Origin: Escallonia rubra
Lineage: Eukaryota > Streptophyta > Magnoliopsida > Escalloniales > Escalloniaceae
Assembly: GCA_033065855.1 (NCBI GenBank)
Contig: JAVXUO010001184.1
Location: 310,001 to 374,000, forward strand
Reading direction: 5' to 3'
DNA: 64,000 nt
Under the pieces are notes generated by a model, which was given only the letters and a program-made list of their open reading frames with translations, was not told where the DNA came from and made no database searches. Below, piece by piece: positions 36,001 to 47,400 of the stretch. Position 1 is the first letter of the stretch. Each line of letters opens with the position of its first letter. Made by a program: the position numbers and the translations under genes.

Positions 36001-39000
36001 GTTGTGGTGGGATCTAGAGCAAAAATTGATGGTTGTGGTGGGATCTAGAGCAAAAATTGATGGTGTGGTGGGTTTTTGTGACGGGTTTCTGTAATGGTGG
36101 CTAAGGTGGCGGCGGTATTCCAATCAAAGGTGGCGACGACAGTTGAGAGAAGAGGTCGCGGCGGGTTTGGTGATTGGTGGAGGTCGTGGTGGTGGGCATG
36201 GAGGTGGGAGTGGGCTGCATATTGGTGGTGATGGTGTTGGTGAAGATGGAAGGTAGAAGATGAAGATGAAGATGGATGTCACAGAAAAAGGGGAATTTGT
36301 CAAAAATGCCCCATTTGTTTGAGTTAAATTACTTCTCCGGCGAGGCTGTTGGCCGGAAAATTGACGGGGGGTGATGGTCGCCAAACTTATGCAAGTTTGG
36401 GGTGTAAGGTAGCTAAAAAAAAGTTTGTGGTGCAGAGCGCTACACAGTGATAACTTGAGGGTGCCTAGCGCAATTGACCCATATTTGTAATGTCTACTGA
36501 GTTCCCTTGTCCTTCAAAATATTGAATTTGTCAGTTAGATGTATTCAGTACATGGGGTGGTTTTATACCTTTACATGATACATTATGCTTTGTCTCAGTG
36601 GATGCCAAAGTTACTTGGTAACCAGTCATAAGAGCTAAGTACTGCTTCTCTCTAAGAGAAGGAAAAAGGAAAACTCCAGCCAACTAAATCTTCACCGTCG
36701 TTGTGAGTGCCCCTGAAGGATCATTATGCAATATGCATCCAACACGGACTCTTCACCGTGCATCCTAGGTTTTCGTTAATATGACTCCTATGAATTACAC
36801 TTTAGAAAGCCTGGCCCTTAGTTGCACAGAGCGGGGCGGGGACGGGGGAGGGAGCAGGAGCGGGGGCGGCGGAGTGTAAGAACCTGGAAGAATTTAAGGT
36901 TGGGAGCGGCTTGAATAAATAAATGCGTTAAAGAGTATTACCATTTCTTGAATATAGTTTGGGAGGGAGGGAGGAAGGGAGGGAGAGAGGGCAACAACAA
37001 ACAAGGAGGCTTTAAGGACTTGAAGGAAGAGAGAAAGAAGGAATTGAGTCGAAAAGGGCTTGATTTTTAGGTACTCCCTCACTTGTTCCATGCATCTCTG
37101 ACGGGATCGAGTTCCTATATGAGCTTGGGACGAGATCCCATGGAGCTCCTAACTTGGGATCGCAAAAGCGAGTTTCCGAGAGAGAAGCGTCACCATATGA
37201 GGAGTTTCCTGCAACTAAGGCCTGGCCAATCTTGTGTGGCACGACCCTCTGATCACAAGGTTTTGTTGGGCGTTCTATTGACATTGCAGTGCAGTTAAGG
37301 AATCAGGCAACGGAATAGGAGATTTGGTCGTTTCTATCACGCTATCTAGGCAGGTTCTTTTTTGTAATGTGGATATGTAGGTAGAGACATTTGGATGCAC
37401 AATTAGTTTTTAAGCCCGACCTTTGTCCTCTAGTTTCCCTTTCTCATTCTTAGGGTGTGCCATGTCTGTCCCCTCATTTCTTTGTTTCGTTCTGGCCTTC
37501 TAATAATGACATTTGCACCGCTGAAGCTCTGCATTAATTTTTTTTTTATCAATTTATTGACCAGTGCATCCACAAAAAGCTGTTATACACAATTACATTG
37601 TGAAGCACTAGACTGAATCCAAATTATCCATTCTTAGCCAGTTCTGGACTTTAATTTTCTTCTTCTCGATTCCTTTCTTATTTCCTTGTTTGGTTCAGGG
37701 TCTTCTGCAATATGTTGCACTCCTGTACCATTCCGTTATAGTATTCTCTTTCTGTAAGCCTAAGTGAAAAGGAGACGATGCAGCCGGATTCAAAGCCTGC
37801 CATTCTGTGTTGTTTAAAGCTTGAATAGTCAAGGATGAAATAGCAAATACAAGTTTCTAGGAAATTAGTGTGAATTAAATCTTACTCAGAAATTATACTC
37901 CCATCGTGCCGAAATAAGTGCATGTATTGACTTGGCACATATATTTAGGAACTAGTCCAACATAGGTACGATTACCATTTTACCCTTTCTGAGGAATCTG
38001 CTACAACTGTTCATCTTCTTCCCCATCCCTTTTTCTCTCTCTAATTGTACACGCATACAACAGGCTTATACATGTCATGATTGCCAATCTCTTCAATTTC
38101 CACATATGGGTTCTCAAATTTCTGGTAAGTTCGTTTGCAGCAGTGTTAATAACCCAATTGGTGATCTACTACTATTTTTTTATTTTAGTCTGGAAGCAAG
38201 CATCACAGGGAGCGCCAGAGCCAAGCAGATACCCTCAAACAACCATCATCATTGCCACCTATACACTAAACCATATACAAAAAGGGCCACAAACATCACC
38301 AACCATCTGAGAACAGAAATGGAAACAATTCCCAATATCCGGTCTTTTTCAAAACAAGCTTTACATTACATTCAAACCAAGTAACGCTTTGACTAAAATT
38401 GAATCCAGAAATTGATATGGATATTTGAGCCAAAAAAAAGGTTTGCTGGATCTCTGTTGTTTTGGTAATGTCTTGTTTAGGTGCTTGCCCACTTGCTTAG
38501 GCATATCGGTGTTTGGAAAAATTTGACGCCCTAGCTTTCCTATTATTCACCCATAAGAGTGTTTAGATGAGGTAATTGAACTGAGGATTTCACTTTCATA
38601 GAGGATTTTGAAATACATTGTATAAAATCCCTTGTTTGGATACTGATAAGATAGATTTACCAAATTCTAGGAGGGATTTGGAAAGGGAATTTGGTGTGCT
38701 AAAATCCTCTCTAGAAATAACTAGTCAAGACTAGTTATTTGTCAAATTCCTTTTCACTTTTCACAAAAAGAGTCTCCATTATTTTAGGTAACTTCTTCCA
38801 TAAAAAAAGGAGATGCTCTCTCATTAGTTTGTACCTATATAATATTAAATTATCTAGGTTCAAATTTTCAAATGTAAATCCACATATGAAATACTTAATC
38901 TATAAAATCGCCCAAACACAATATTTGCAATTCCATAAATTTGTAAATCAATGAATTTCAAAATGAATGGATTTTGAAATACAAGGTAATTTGAAATTCT

Positions 39001-41045
39001 TCATCCAAACACACTCTAAGTTAAGGCAGTGGCCGTTTAATTTTTCACTACGCCCACCTTCACCGCTTCAAACCATCACATTAGCTACCAATATTTGTCC
39101 TTACCCTCTAACGTCACCACCGTTTGTTTTTTGGAACACAAAATTATTTTTCGATCTGAAAAATAGATCTAATCTGATATAAGTTTTTATTGATTCGAAA
39201 AATCAAAATGTAACAATTTTAAAATCGAATCCAAGACTTAGGTAGCGTTTGATTACGTTTAAGTTTTTCATTTTTTTTTCTAGTTTTGTATTCCTCATGA
39301 AAAGTAGGCGTTTGGCACACAGTTTTTGTTTTTTTTTTTTCCTTCACTTTTTGAAAACCAGTTTTTGAAAATAGGACTATTTTTGAAAATTTTCATTTTG
39401 GAGTTTTGGGTTTTTGTTTTGAGACCATCCCCCCCCACCCACCACTGCGGCCGGCCACCGCCACTGAAACCACCACCAAAGAAAAAACTCAAAATAAAAA
39501 TTGGGTAATCAAACACATTTGTTTTTGTGAAAAAAAAAAAAAAACTAAACTAAACTGGTGTTGATATATTTTTTTTTTCCCGAAACAGAAAATCAAAATT
39601 ATAAGTGATTTCAAATAGACCCTTAAACTCAGAATCCTGATTTCCAAGGGTGTTGGTTGAAGGGAGGGTAGTCATAACCTAAGGGTAATGGCGGTAGTGG
39701 TGGAAGGGAGATGGGTGGTGGTGGTTGAAGCGTGAGGAAGAGAGCAAGAGAGAGAGAGAAACAGGAGGTTGTCAGTTGACTATGGTGTCTGGGGAAGGGT
39801 AAACATGGAAATGAAGTATTTTTTTTTGTCCAAATTTAGAAAGGGATCACGTATTTTGGTCCATCCCAAAATGGAAAGGAGCTCACTTATATTGGGATGG
39901 AGGGAGTATTACAACCATTGAAATTACATATAAACTATATCTGTTTCCAGTTGTTCTTTGGTTTTTACGATTACATTGATTGGAGATCCATCAATGTCTT
40001 CAAAACAATTGGAAAATTGATCCCTCCCACCCCACCCCATTGCTTCGGGCCAATTATGGTCCAGTTGTTTCAAAATGCAAAAATACCCTGAAGTTTTAAT
40101 GTTTTACTATTACAAGAGGCTATGTTGATGTGAAACTTCTGTGACAAAATAATTGCATGCTTCCTATTCTTAAATTCCAGTGGCAGGTTATCAGTACATT
40201 GTGCATCCCTTGAAATTCGTTTGAACTTGGATTCTTCAATGGAGAATTCAAGCCTTGAGTAGGGCACAATGACATGCCATGGATAGCAGGGACTGTTCCT
40301 GGTACAGTATGTAAACGACATACCAGATCTTTTCCTGGTGATGTTCGTGGTTTTTGCAGGTGGTGGGTGAGGGCTGGCAGTACTGTAGTTAATTTTTGTT
40401 GTGGGGACATGGATGTGCTTCAAATTTGTTAAAACTTTGATTCTTCACTTAACTATACATGCTTGAATGTGCATGTGTCTGACCCAATTACATTAACAAA
40501 TAAGAAAGTCTACTGTCTTAGCATCTCGGCGGTATCCATATCTGAGTTCTCCTGAAATCATCTTTAGAAGGATGTCTATTGAAGAGAAGAGACGACTTGG
40601 GACGGCTCTCACCCGTTTGTCTCCTGAAGATCTGAACAAGGCACTACAAATTGTCGCTGAGAACAACCCAAGCTTCTTAGCGACATCTGAAGAGGTGGAT
40701 CTTGACATGGATGCACAGGTTTTCATCCGTATAGCTTCTAATAATTGCTCTTATTGTTCTGATAATACATGCAAGTTAATGACAACATCGTACCTTATGC
40801 AGAGCGAATCCACCTTATGGAAGTTGAAGTTCTTTGTGAAGGATTGCCTGCTGCTTCAAGGCAAGAGTTCAGCAAGCATGGAGGGCAATAACACCACCAC
40901 CATCACCACCAACAATAACATCAACAACAACACCATCATCCCCAACAACATCTCCAACGGCCACCAAAATAACAACGGGAAACGAAAAAGATACATTTGT
41001 GATGCTCTTGTTAAGACTTCCCAGAAAAAAGGCAAAAGGCTGTAG
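27052..41045 (+). CDS. GTE: GTE1/GTE6-type bromodomain and NET-domain transcription regulator
   Basis: Eight coding exons in phase with GT-AG introns: 27052-27177, 33353-33568, 34584-34661, 35035-35259, 35408-35506, 35651-35709, 40568-40718, 40803-41045, giving 398 residues (Arabidopsis GTE1/IMB1 and GTE6 are of similar size). Order: a short N-terminal helix (HFVHQVDEIFMKVDR, then LEQTLNEVEQFY), a basic stretch, a bromodomain (~101-210; HKWAGPFMQPVDVEGLGLHDYYE, KPMDFSTVKNKM, acetyl-lysine-contacting N184 in KYND), an acidic/basic coiled coil (216-265), a NET domain (~271-340; SIEEKRRLGTALTRLSPEDL, STLWKLKFFVKD) and a Thr/Asn-rich tail ending in basic clusters (KRKR, KKGKR). The protein should bind acetylated histones in the nucleus and activate genes. 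Introns 1 (6.2 kb) and 6 (4.9 kb) are swollen by transposons. Confidence 0.95.
30139..33027. mobile_element. LTR-like insertion in GTE intron 1, possibly a large solo LTR
   Basis: 2889 bp starting TGTCACGACCC and ending GGGTATTACA, so TG...CA termini, flanked by a perfect 5-bp duplication TTATT (30134-30138 and 33028-33032). There is no internal direct repeat of the ends and no gag/pol frame. A solo LTR of a large retrotransposon is the simplest reading; a non-autonomous element is the alternative. TATA-like sequence near 32730 (ATATATAATAAA) would suit a promoter. Confidence 0.65.
30771..31010. repeat. ~66-bp imperfect repeats inside the LTR-like insertion
   Basis: Units with GGTCAGSGTA, CCCCCCTGACTAGGGC and CACAATCCCT begin at 30771 and 30837, with a third diverged copy near 30947. 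Confidence 0.7.
34740..34765. repeat. 26-base C homopolymer in GTE intron 3
   Basis: An uninterrupted C run following CTCCCTCCCT and followed by GCAACCCCCCC. Similar C/G runs occur at 12061, 25690, 43721 and 53824. Confidence 0.85.
35741..36480. mobile_element. 740-bp non-autonomous MULE in GTE intron 6
   Basis: Termini GGGTTAATTGCACTGGGCGC and the reverse complement of ...GCGCAATTGACCC, with inverted similarity for about 100 bp and some mismatches. It is flanked by a perfect 10-bp duplication ATATTTGTAA (35731-35740 and 36481-36490). It lies 31 bp after the exon 6 donor. The interior has a ~33-bp direct repeat (GGTTGTGGTGGGATCTAGAG, near 35998 and 36032) and no gene. Confidence 0.88.
37898..39906. 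mobile_element. Stowaway-like ends 2 kb apart with nested MITE debris (GTE intron 6)
   Basis: The left end reads TA|CTCCCATCGTGCCGAAATAA and the right end, in reverse complement, TA|CTCCCTCCATCCCAATATAA, both flanked by TA as for Tc1/mariner Stowaway MITEs. Inside are two more MITE-like pieces: about 38556-39017 (ends AGAGTGTTTAGATGA and TCATCCAAACACACTCT) and about 39240-39635 (TAGGTAGCGTTTGATTACG ... CAAATAGACCC). I see no coding sequence. The outer pairing is moderate. Confidence 0.45.
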
Positions 41046-42559
41046 TCCTACTCGTGTCAATATTTAGATATGATTCTACTCCTCCCCGCTCTTCTCTTCA
41101 AATTATACTAGTGTTTAGGGGGAAAGTAACCCTACTGGCAGATAAGTCGTTTTTTTTGTAATTACGATTCTCGTGTTTGACAAAATTGTATGCAGATGGA
41201 AGAATCAAATTATATTTAGTTTGTTGGTTTTCTCATTTACTCCATTTATGGCACTGTTTTTACACCGTATATTACAGTCACAAATGTACTTTACACCATG
41301 ACTCATAAGCTTAGCTGTTCTTAATAATGCGACTGCTAGGTATGTGAAATTTGCACGAGCATAACCACTTGTGGAGGAGACGATACAAGATAGTTATGGC
41401 CGCATGTTGATCACTTGGGGAGATGACCAATTCAACTTCTTCTGAACAAATCAAGTTACTGCAACCACCTCTGGTTTGCCCTTTTGTTGTTTTAATATAT
41501 GCTGCAACCAAAGCTACACTGTTTGGGACCTAAGATCAAAATTGTCAGGCGAAGCTTTAGCTGGTTCGGTTCCATTGATGGCCCGGACAAAACTGCTCCA
41601 AGTCGGATGATTGACGGGTAAATATGAAGACGGTGAGTTCCAAACACAAGACATCTTGTTCACGAGGCATGGACCAACCTGCTGGGACAGCTACTGGTTA
41701 TACTTGCAAGACATCATCACATATAAATATTTTACCTAAAATTATTGCATTATCTATATTTTCTCCTTTTTTGGAGTGCTTAACTATAAATCGTGTTGAA
41801 CCAAAGCCGAACTAACGAACCGTGAAAATCACTTTAAAATTATTGGAATTACATTACTTCACTTTCGGAGTAAGACTATCATTTTTCAATTATGGAGTAT
41901 TTTTTTGTGAAAGTACTTGTGACAAGCTGTACGAAATTCAGCCTCGCGTGGAAGGAAAAAGAATTAATGTGGAAAAAGAATTCATACTTCCATTCATCAC
42001 AAAAGAAGACTCCGTACTCATCATTCTCCAAGCATATTTGTGGCCTCTGGATTGCAATAAAATTGTTCCTTGCATAATCTTTCTTGAGATACAGTGCAAG
42101 TTATATCTTTTGCTTTTCTCGTAGCATTCACTTACCGATAAAAAAAAATTAAATATTTCCACCGCAAAAGTGAACTCACTCATTTCATTCTGTGTTCTAT
42201 GAACAATCTTGGTTTGGGCAACTTGCTTCCTTAATGGGGTGCGATTTTTTTTTTCTCTAAAATGAAAACTCATATTAGTAACTTATTGCAATGATAGTTG
42301 AGGCACTCTCTGGTGATACCTATTACTTATTTTACTCTGACCATTTTCATTCAACGGAAAAGAAAGTGTAAGAAAGTGAAAATAGACGGCCAAAACGATG
42401 TACTACAACTTGACTTGACTCTCAACCAACATTCCATAAAGATCATATCAGTTTTAGTCAATATATGTAGAATCTCAATAACCAAGACTGAAGTTTTGAA
42501 CTTGCCTGGTTTCATTGACGGCTTTGAGTACTATCTCAGAGGACATAAACTAAGACTAT
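41046..42559. other. 3' flank of the GTE gene and gene-free AT-rich DNA
   Basis: The first few hundred bases are probably 3' UTR. Open frames of up to 111 codons around 41.8-42.3 kb are AT-rich with no recognisable similarity. Confidence 0.5.
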
Positions 42560-43715
42560 AATACGGCAGGGAGACCCACTGTCCCCTTTCCTTTTCATCA
42601 TAGTTTCAGAAATTCTCAGAGAAGAGGAAAAAGGCCTACTCCAGGGAATCAAAGCAAGTAGAGGCAGTCCCCTATCTCGCACTTATTGTTCGCTGATGAT
42701 CTTTTTGTATTTTGCAGGGCAAATGAATCAAACGCGAATAGTGTCCAAAGATGTCCGAAAATCTACAATGAATGGTCAGGACAATGCATTAACCGACAAA
42801 AATCCCAGATTCATTTTAGCAAATCTGTAAGCCCGTCGTCCATCAGAAGCATTTGCAGATCTTTGGACTTCAATATGTTATCCTGCAAATCAAAATATCT
42901 GATAAATCAACCGAAAAGAAAGGTTTTTGTGGAAAGGGTGGAACGTAGATTAGCCAGCTGGAAGTCCAAAGTCCTCTCCCAGCAAGTCGTACTACTCTCA
43001 TTAAGGCCAGTGCTATGTCTATCCCAACTTACTCAATGAGCACCTTTGTCCTACCCAAAGTAATATCGAGTAAGCTGGACAAATGCATAAGGCGATTTTG
43101 GTGGGGTTTCAAAGATGACGGGAAAATCCATTTCCACCCAAAGGCATGGAATTCTATTTGCATCCCGAAATCGGTAGGTGGTCTTGGATTCAGGAAGATG
43201 CATAAATTCAACTTGGCTCTGATTGCCAAAAAAGGTTGGTCCTTGATTAGTCAACCTGATTCCCTTTGCGTGAAAATAATGACCTCTAAATATCTGCGTG
43301 GCTCATCCTTCTTGGAGCACTCTCCGAAGAAATCTGCTTCCTGGGTGTGGAAAGGAATCTGTAAGAGCCAAGATACTCTAAAGAAGGGCATTGGTCACAT
43401 CATTGGGGATGGGAGAACAACAAATATATGGGATGATCCATGGTTACCCTCCCCAGAAGGTTTTTTCTCTCCCAGAGCAATCATCCAAAACCCCCTTGTA
43501 ACTTTTGTTGCTGACTTAATCTTCCCTGTGACTGTGTCTTGGAACCAGCCCAAACTCCGTATGCTTTTTGATGACCATACTATCGAAATCATCAAGAAAA
43601 TCCCAATTCCTTCACCGTAAATCCAAGATTTAATAGCTTGGACTCCAAACAAATCCGGAAAGTTCACCACCAAGTTAGCCTACCTCAAGGACAACATCGA
43701 CATCTTTGTGCCTAA
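42560..43715 (+). pseudogene. Decayed L1-type LINE, reverse transcriptase and downstream region
   Basis: Plus-strand frames give RQGDPLSPFLFIIVSEIL (42565 on), then after a frameshift HLLFADDLFVFCRAN, the FADD catalytic motif of non-LTR reverse transcriptases. A further shift near 43010 leads to IPTYSMSTFVLPKVI, FWWGF and KSVGGLGFRKMHKFNLALIAK, typical of plant LINE ORF2 after the polymerase. A TAA at about 43618 interrupts before IAWTPNKSGKFTTKLAY. The N-terminal endonuclease and most of the polymerase are missing. The fragment ends against a C homopolymer. Confidence 0.9.
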
Positions 43716-43717
43716 CC

Positions 43718-43720
<3 letters not shown>

Positions 43721-43752
<32 letters not shown>
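43721..43752. repeat. 32-base C homopolymer
   Basis: An uninterrupted C run at the 3' side of the LINE fragment, the longest homopolymer of the window. Confidence 0.85.
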
Positions 43753-45426
43753 AGTTTTGGAAGAAAGCCCGTGTCCACCAAATTTTTGATGCGCTTGGCG
43801 TGAACACATATTATTTGGCCCGTAGATGGGCTAGGCTGAACATGAGCACGACTTTTGGAGAGCGGTGGGCCCGTTGAGCCCGCCCAAGTTGCACCCCTAA
43901 CTAAACCTACTTTAATCTTTTTTTTATCCAAACACCTTTAATAACTTTTAATTTATTATGTTAAAATGGATTAAAAGCTAATTTTAGAAACTGATTCTGA
44001 TTTAATCAAAATTTACTTTTAAGAATCAATATCAAATGGCCTCTTTGTAAGCATTAGTTTAAAAAAGGTTAATGTCTTGATCAAAAATAGGAACTACACG
44101 TTAAGTTTACATTGAGACCCTACTCCCTGTACATGCAATCCATGTGATACACGTTCAAGTAGATAAATATATTCTTGAGACGGGAAGTAGCATGTGTGTA
44201 AGTAACAAACAAAATTTAGAAATAAGTTTTTTGTGGTGGGACTGCTTTCATCATGTTTTTGGCAATTTTTGCGCCTTTGTGTCATTGAAGATGTTTTTGG
44301 TAACGAAAGTTTAACTTCTTTTTGCTAATTAGCAGTTGATCTGAAAACTGAAGTTACTTGAGAATGAGCACAACAATGTTACTAAAAACTTGGATTACAA
44401 AGGATTAATATATAAATGTGCAAGATGAAGATAAAGATAACATAAAACACGGACAACGTAATCTTTAAGAAACTTATCAAATGGGTGTCAAAAATTTCTT
44501 TTATCCTTATCACTCTAATAAATGGTAATAACATTAGTAATATATCTATATTTCCTGCAAGATTAGTAATTGTCCATCATTCCCTTGTCTTACTAATTTA
44601 TTTAGGAATTGTCCATCTTCCCCTTGTCTTACTAATTTATTTATCCCGTGCTTCGTAAGCATTAGTTTAAAAAAGGTTAATGTCTTGATAAAAAACTGGG
44701 ACTACACGCTAAGTTTACATTGAGACCCTACTCCCTGTACATGCAATCCATGTGATAAACGTTCAAGAGGTAGTATGTGTGTAAGTAATGAATAAGATTT
44801 ATAAATAAGTTTTTTGTGGGACTACTTTCATCTTGTTTTTTGCAATTTTGTGCCCTTTGTGTCACCGTAAATGTTTTTGGTAACGAAACTTTAACTTGTT
44901 TTTGTTAATTAGCAGTTGCTCTAAAAACTGAAGTTACTTGAGAATGAGTCCAACAATGTTATTAAACTCTTGGATTACAAATGATTAATATATAAATGTG
45001 CAAGATGAAGATAAAGATAAAATAGAAAACGGACAACCTAATCTTTAAGTAACCATATCAAATGAGTTTCAAAATTTTCCTTTATCCTTATCACTCTGAT
45101 AAATACCATATTAAGTTATCAATTATCGTAAAAACTTAAGATATTAAAGAACGAGCACAATAGTTTTCAGTTTGGTCCGTCAAAGCGTTGCTTCGACTTT
45201 TTGTGGTGTTTGGGTCCTCGAAGCAAGTACAAAGTCTATGGAGAATACACGCACAACACACATACCGTAGGAAAAATACATAAACCAAAAGAGCCAATAA
45301 GGCAAACATGACAGGCATTGTAACTTGCAAATAAGTGATCTCTTTCTAGGCACACATTCAAGGAAAGAGACTCTTTCACAGGAATGAGTGGAACACCAAG
45401 ATCGGCCACGATACGTTTTGTCTGTG

Positions 45427-45430
<4 letters not shown>

Positions 45431-45467
<37 letters not shown>
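45431..45467. repeat. (AT)n microsatellite
   Basis: An uninterrupted AT run in the second copy of the segmental repeat. Confidence 0.9.
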
Positions 45468-45471
<4 letters not shown>

Positions 45472-46430
45472 CTAGTATATAATGATAATCCTTAAATGTT
45501 TCTACTTATTTTTCTGCTAACACTTTTAGTTACAATTCTTAATATCATTTTTTAGGGTCACTAAATAAAAATCACTAGAAATATTTAACGGCTATTAATT
45601 ATCGCTCTACGGGAGGTAAAAGGAAAATTTCTTTAACCCGAATAGCAACCAAAAAAAAAAGTTTTTCTTTCGGAACAAATTTTCAAACGAGAGTTTTTAA
45701 ACACTCGGTCTACCTTCTGAGACATGGAGGCCACTGTATTAGCAAGCAATAGTAGCTAGACCATGGAGGCCAGGCCACTGTACGTGTTCGCGAATGGTCA
45801 TTCAAACCGTCTACCTCACAAATTAAAGGAGTACTCGTCAGCTACCCTCTACTTTGCTGGTTCAAAGTTAGATACATCATGCAATTGTTAAAGCCCACTT
45901 TGAATTTTTTTTATTTTTTTTTGGTGCACCCTCTTTGAATGTTGTGCACCCACTTTGAATGTTACTGCTTGTTTTGTCCGTTCGAGATTCCCTAGTTTGA
46001 GCTCTGAGATGTGTAGGTAGAAACTAGAAAGAGAAGAAGCCCCGTTTGATAGTTGTACTATGTTATGAACATAGGTTAAGGTAGGTGTACTATGTTACGA
46101 AGAATCTATCGAGCCTGTGAGTCCAAAAAGTCTCTGTTGTCAAGACAAACAAAGCCATAGATTTCTCAAAATCGTGGTACGATTTTGTCGTCTCGCATCT
46201 TGGCGATCAAATTCAAATGTCTTTTTAGAGATGCAGGGCTCGAGTTTGTCACTGCAATGTTAATAATGATATATGAAACCATACTCTTTCAAATGAGCTG
46301 CTGTAATATGAGAGACTTGGAGTCTATGTCTGAGTCGAAAACAATTTGTTCAGGAATTGTCCATCTTCAATCTCCTTGTCGGACTAATTTATTTATCCCG
46401 TGCTTCGTAAGCATCGGTTCAAAAAGGTAA

Positions 46431-47400
46431 GGGCCTGTACGTTTATAAAATTTTGTTTTTGTTTTTGTAATGACGATGAAAAATATACATTTTTCTACAT
46501 ATTTTTATCTTTTTCCATATTCGTATAGGATAAAAAATCAAAATAGTAGCGAAAAACATGAAAACACCGTGTTTTCGCCTTTTCTTGCTTCTCTATTCTG
46601 TGTCAGAGAAAATCAAAGACGCCGTCCACTGTTCACAATTTTCGGCAACGTTCTCTGACAGCTAGCTGCAACGTCAGAGAGCCTTAGCTCTCTCTTCTAT
46701 CTCTCGTTCATCTCCTTCATTTTCCTCCACGAACAGGGAAGGGATCTCCTCCATTTTCGAACACTCCATTTTCCACGAACAGGGAAGCGGATCTCTTCCA
46801 TTTTCCACGAACACCTCCATTTTCCACAAACAGGGAAGCGAATCTCCTCCATTTTCCACGAACAGGGAAAGGGAAGGGGAAGGGGAATTACACGAATAAG
46901 GAAAGAGAAGAGGGAATTACAGGAAAGAAAAGAGGGAGTTACAGCCTTACAGGAATTCGTGAAGGGGAAAGGGAAGGGGAAGGGGATGTCACACCAATGT
47001 GGGCCCAGGGAAGAAATGAGGTGGAAGGGGGAGGGAAACCAACGTAACTTTGTTCTGGGGTGGGCCCTATTGAGTGATGATTTATTGGGAAAAAATAAAA
47101 AAAGTGGATACGGAGGGTTGTTGGGAAGATAAATTGAGGGTAAAAAAATAATTTGTTACGTTAAGAGTAGGATTAAAATCGGAAAAAATATGTACAAATA
47201 GTGTATAAAATAGTAAACATACAAGAATGGATCCAAAAAAGTTTGTGAAAATGAAAATGGTAAACGTACAGAAAAAACTGAAAAAGTGGATACGGAAAAA
47301 ACTAAAATTACACAATACGATTTTAGAACTGAATACTAAAATCTTAAAAACAAAAACAGAATACAAAATGCGAAAAATAATTGTGTAAGCGTACGCCCCC
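46431..47400. mobile_element. PIF/Harbinger-type (Tourist-like) non-autonomous element
   Basis: 970 bp with ends GGGCCTGTACGTTTA and, in reverse complement, GGGGGCGTACGCTTACAC, flanked by the trinucleotide TAA (46428-46430 and 47401-47403), the Harbinger target length. Sister copies of the segmental repeat (44067 and 44680 regions) read AAAAAAGGTTAATGTCTTG without the insert. They serve as paralogous empty sites. The interior has a minisatellite but no transposase. Confidence 0.75.
46727..46868. repeat. Minisatellite (CTCCATTTTCCACGAACAGG) inside the Harbinger-type element
   Basis: Five or so imperfect ~20-50-bp copies with TCCATTTTCCACGAACAGGG and AAGCGGATCTC. Confidence 0.8.

Noticed and set aside
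41822..42273. Overlapping ~100-codon frames on both strands
   Set aside because: AT-rich, no similarity, overlapping in antisense; chance frames.
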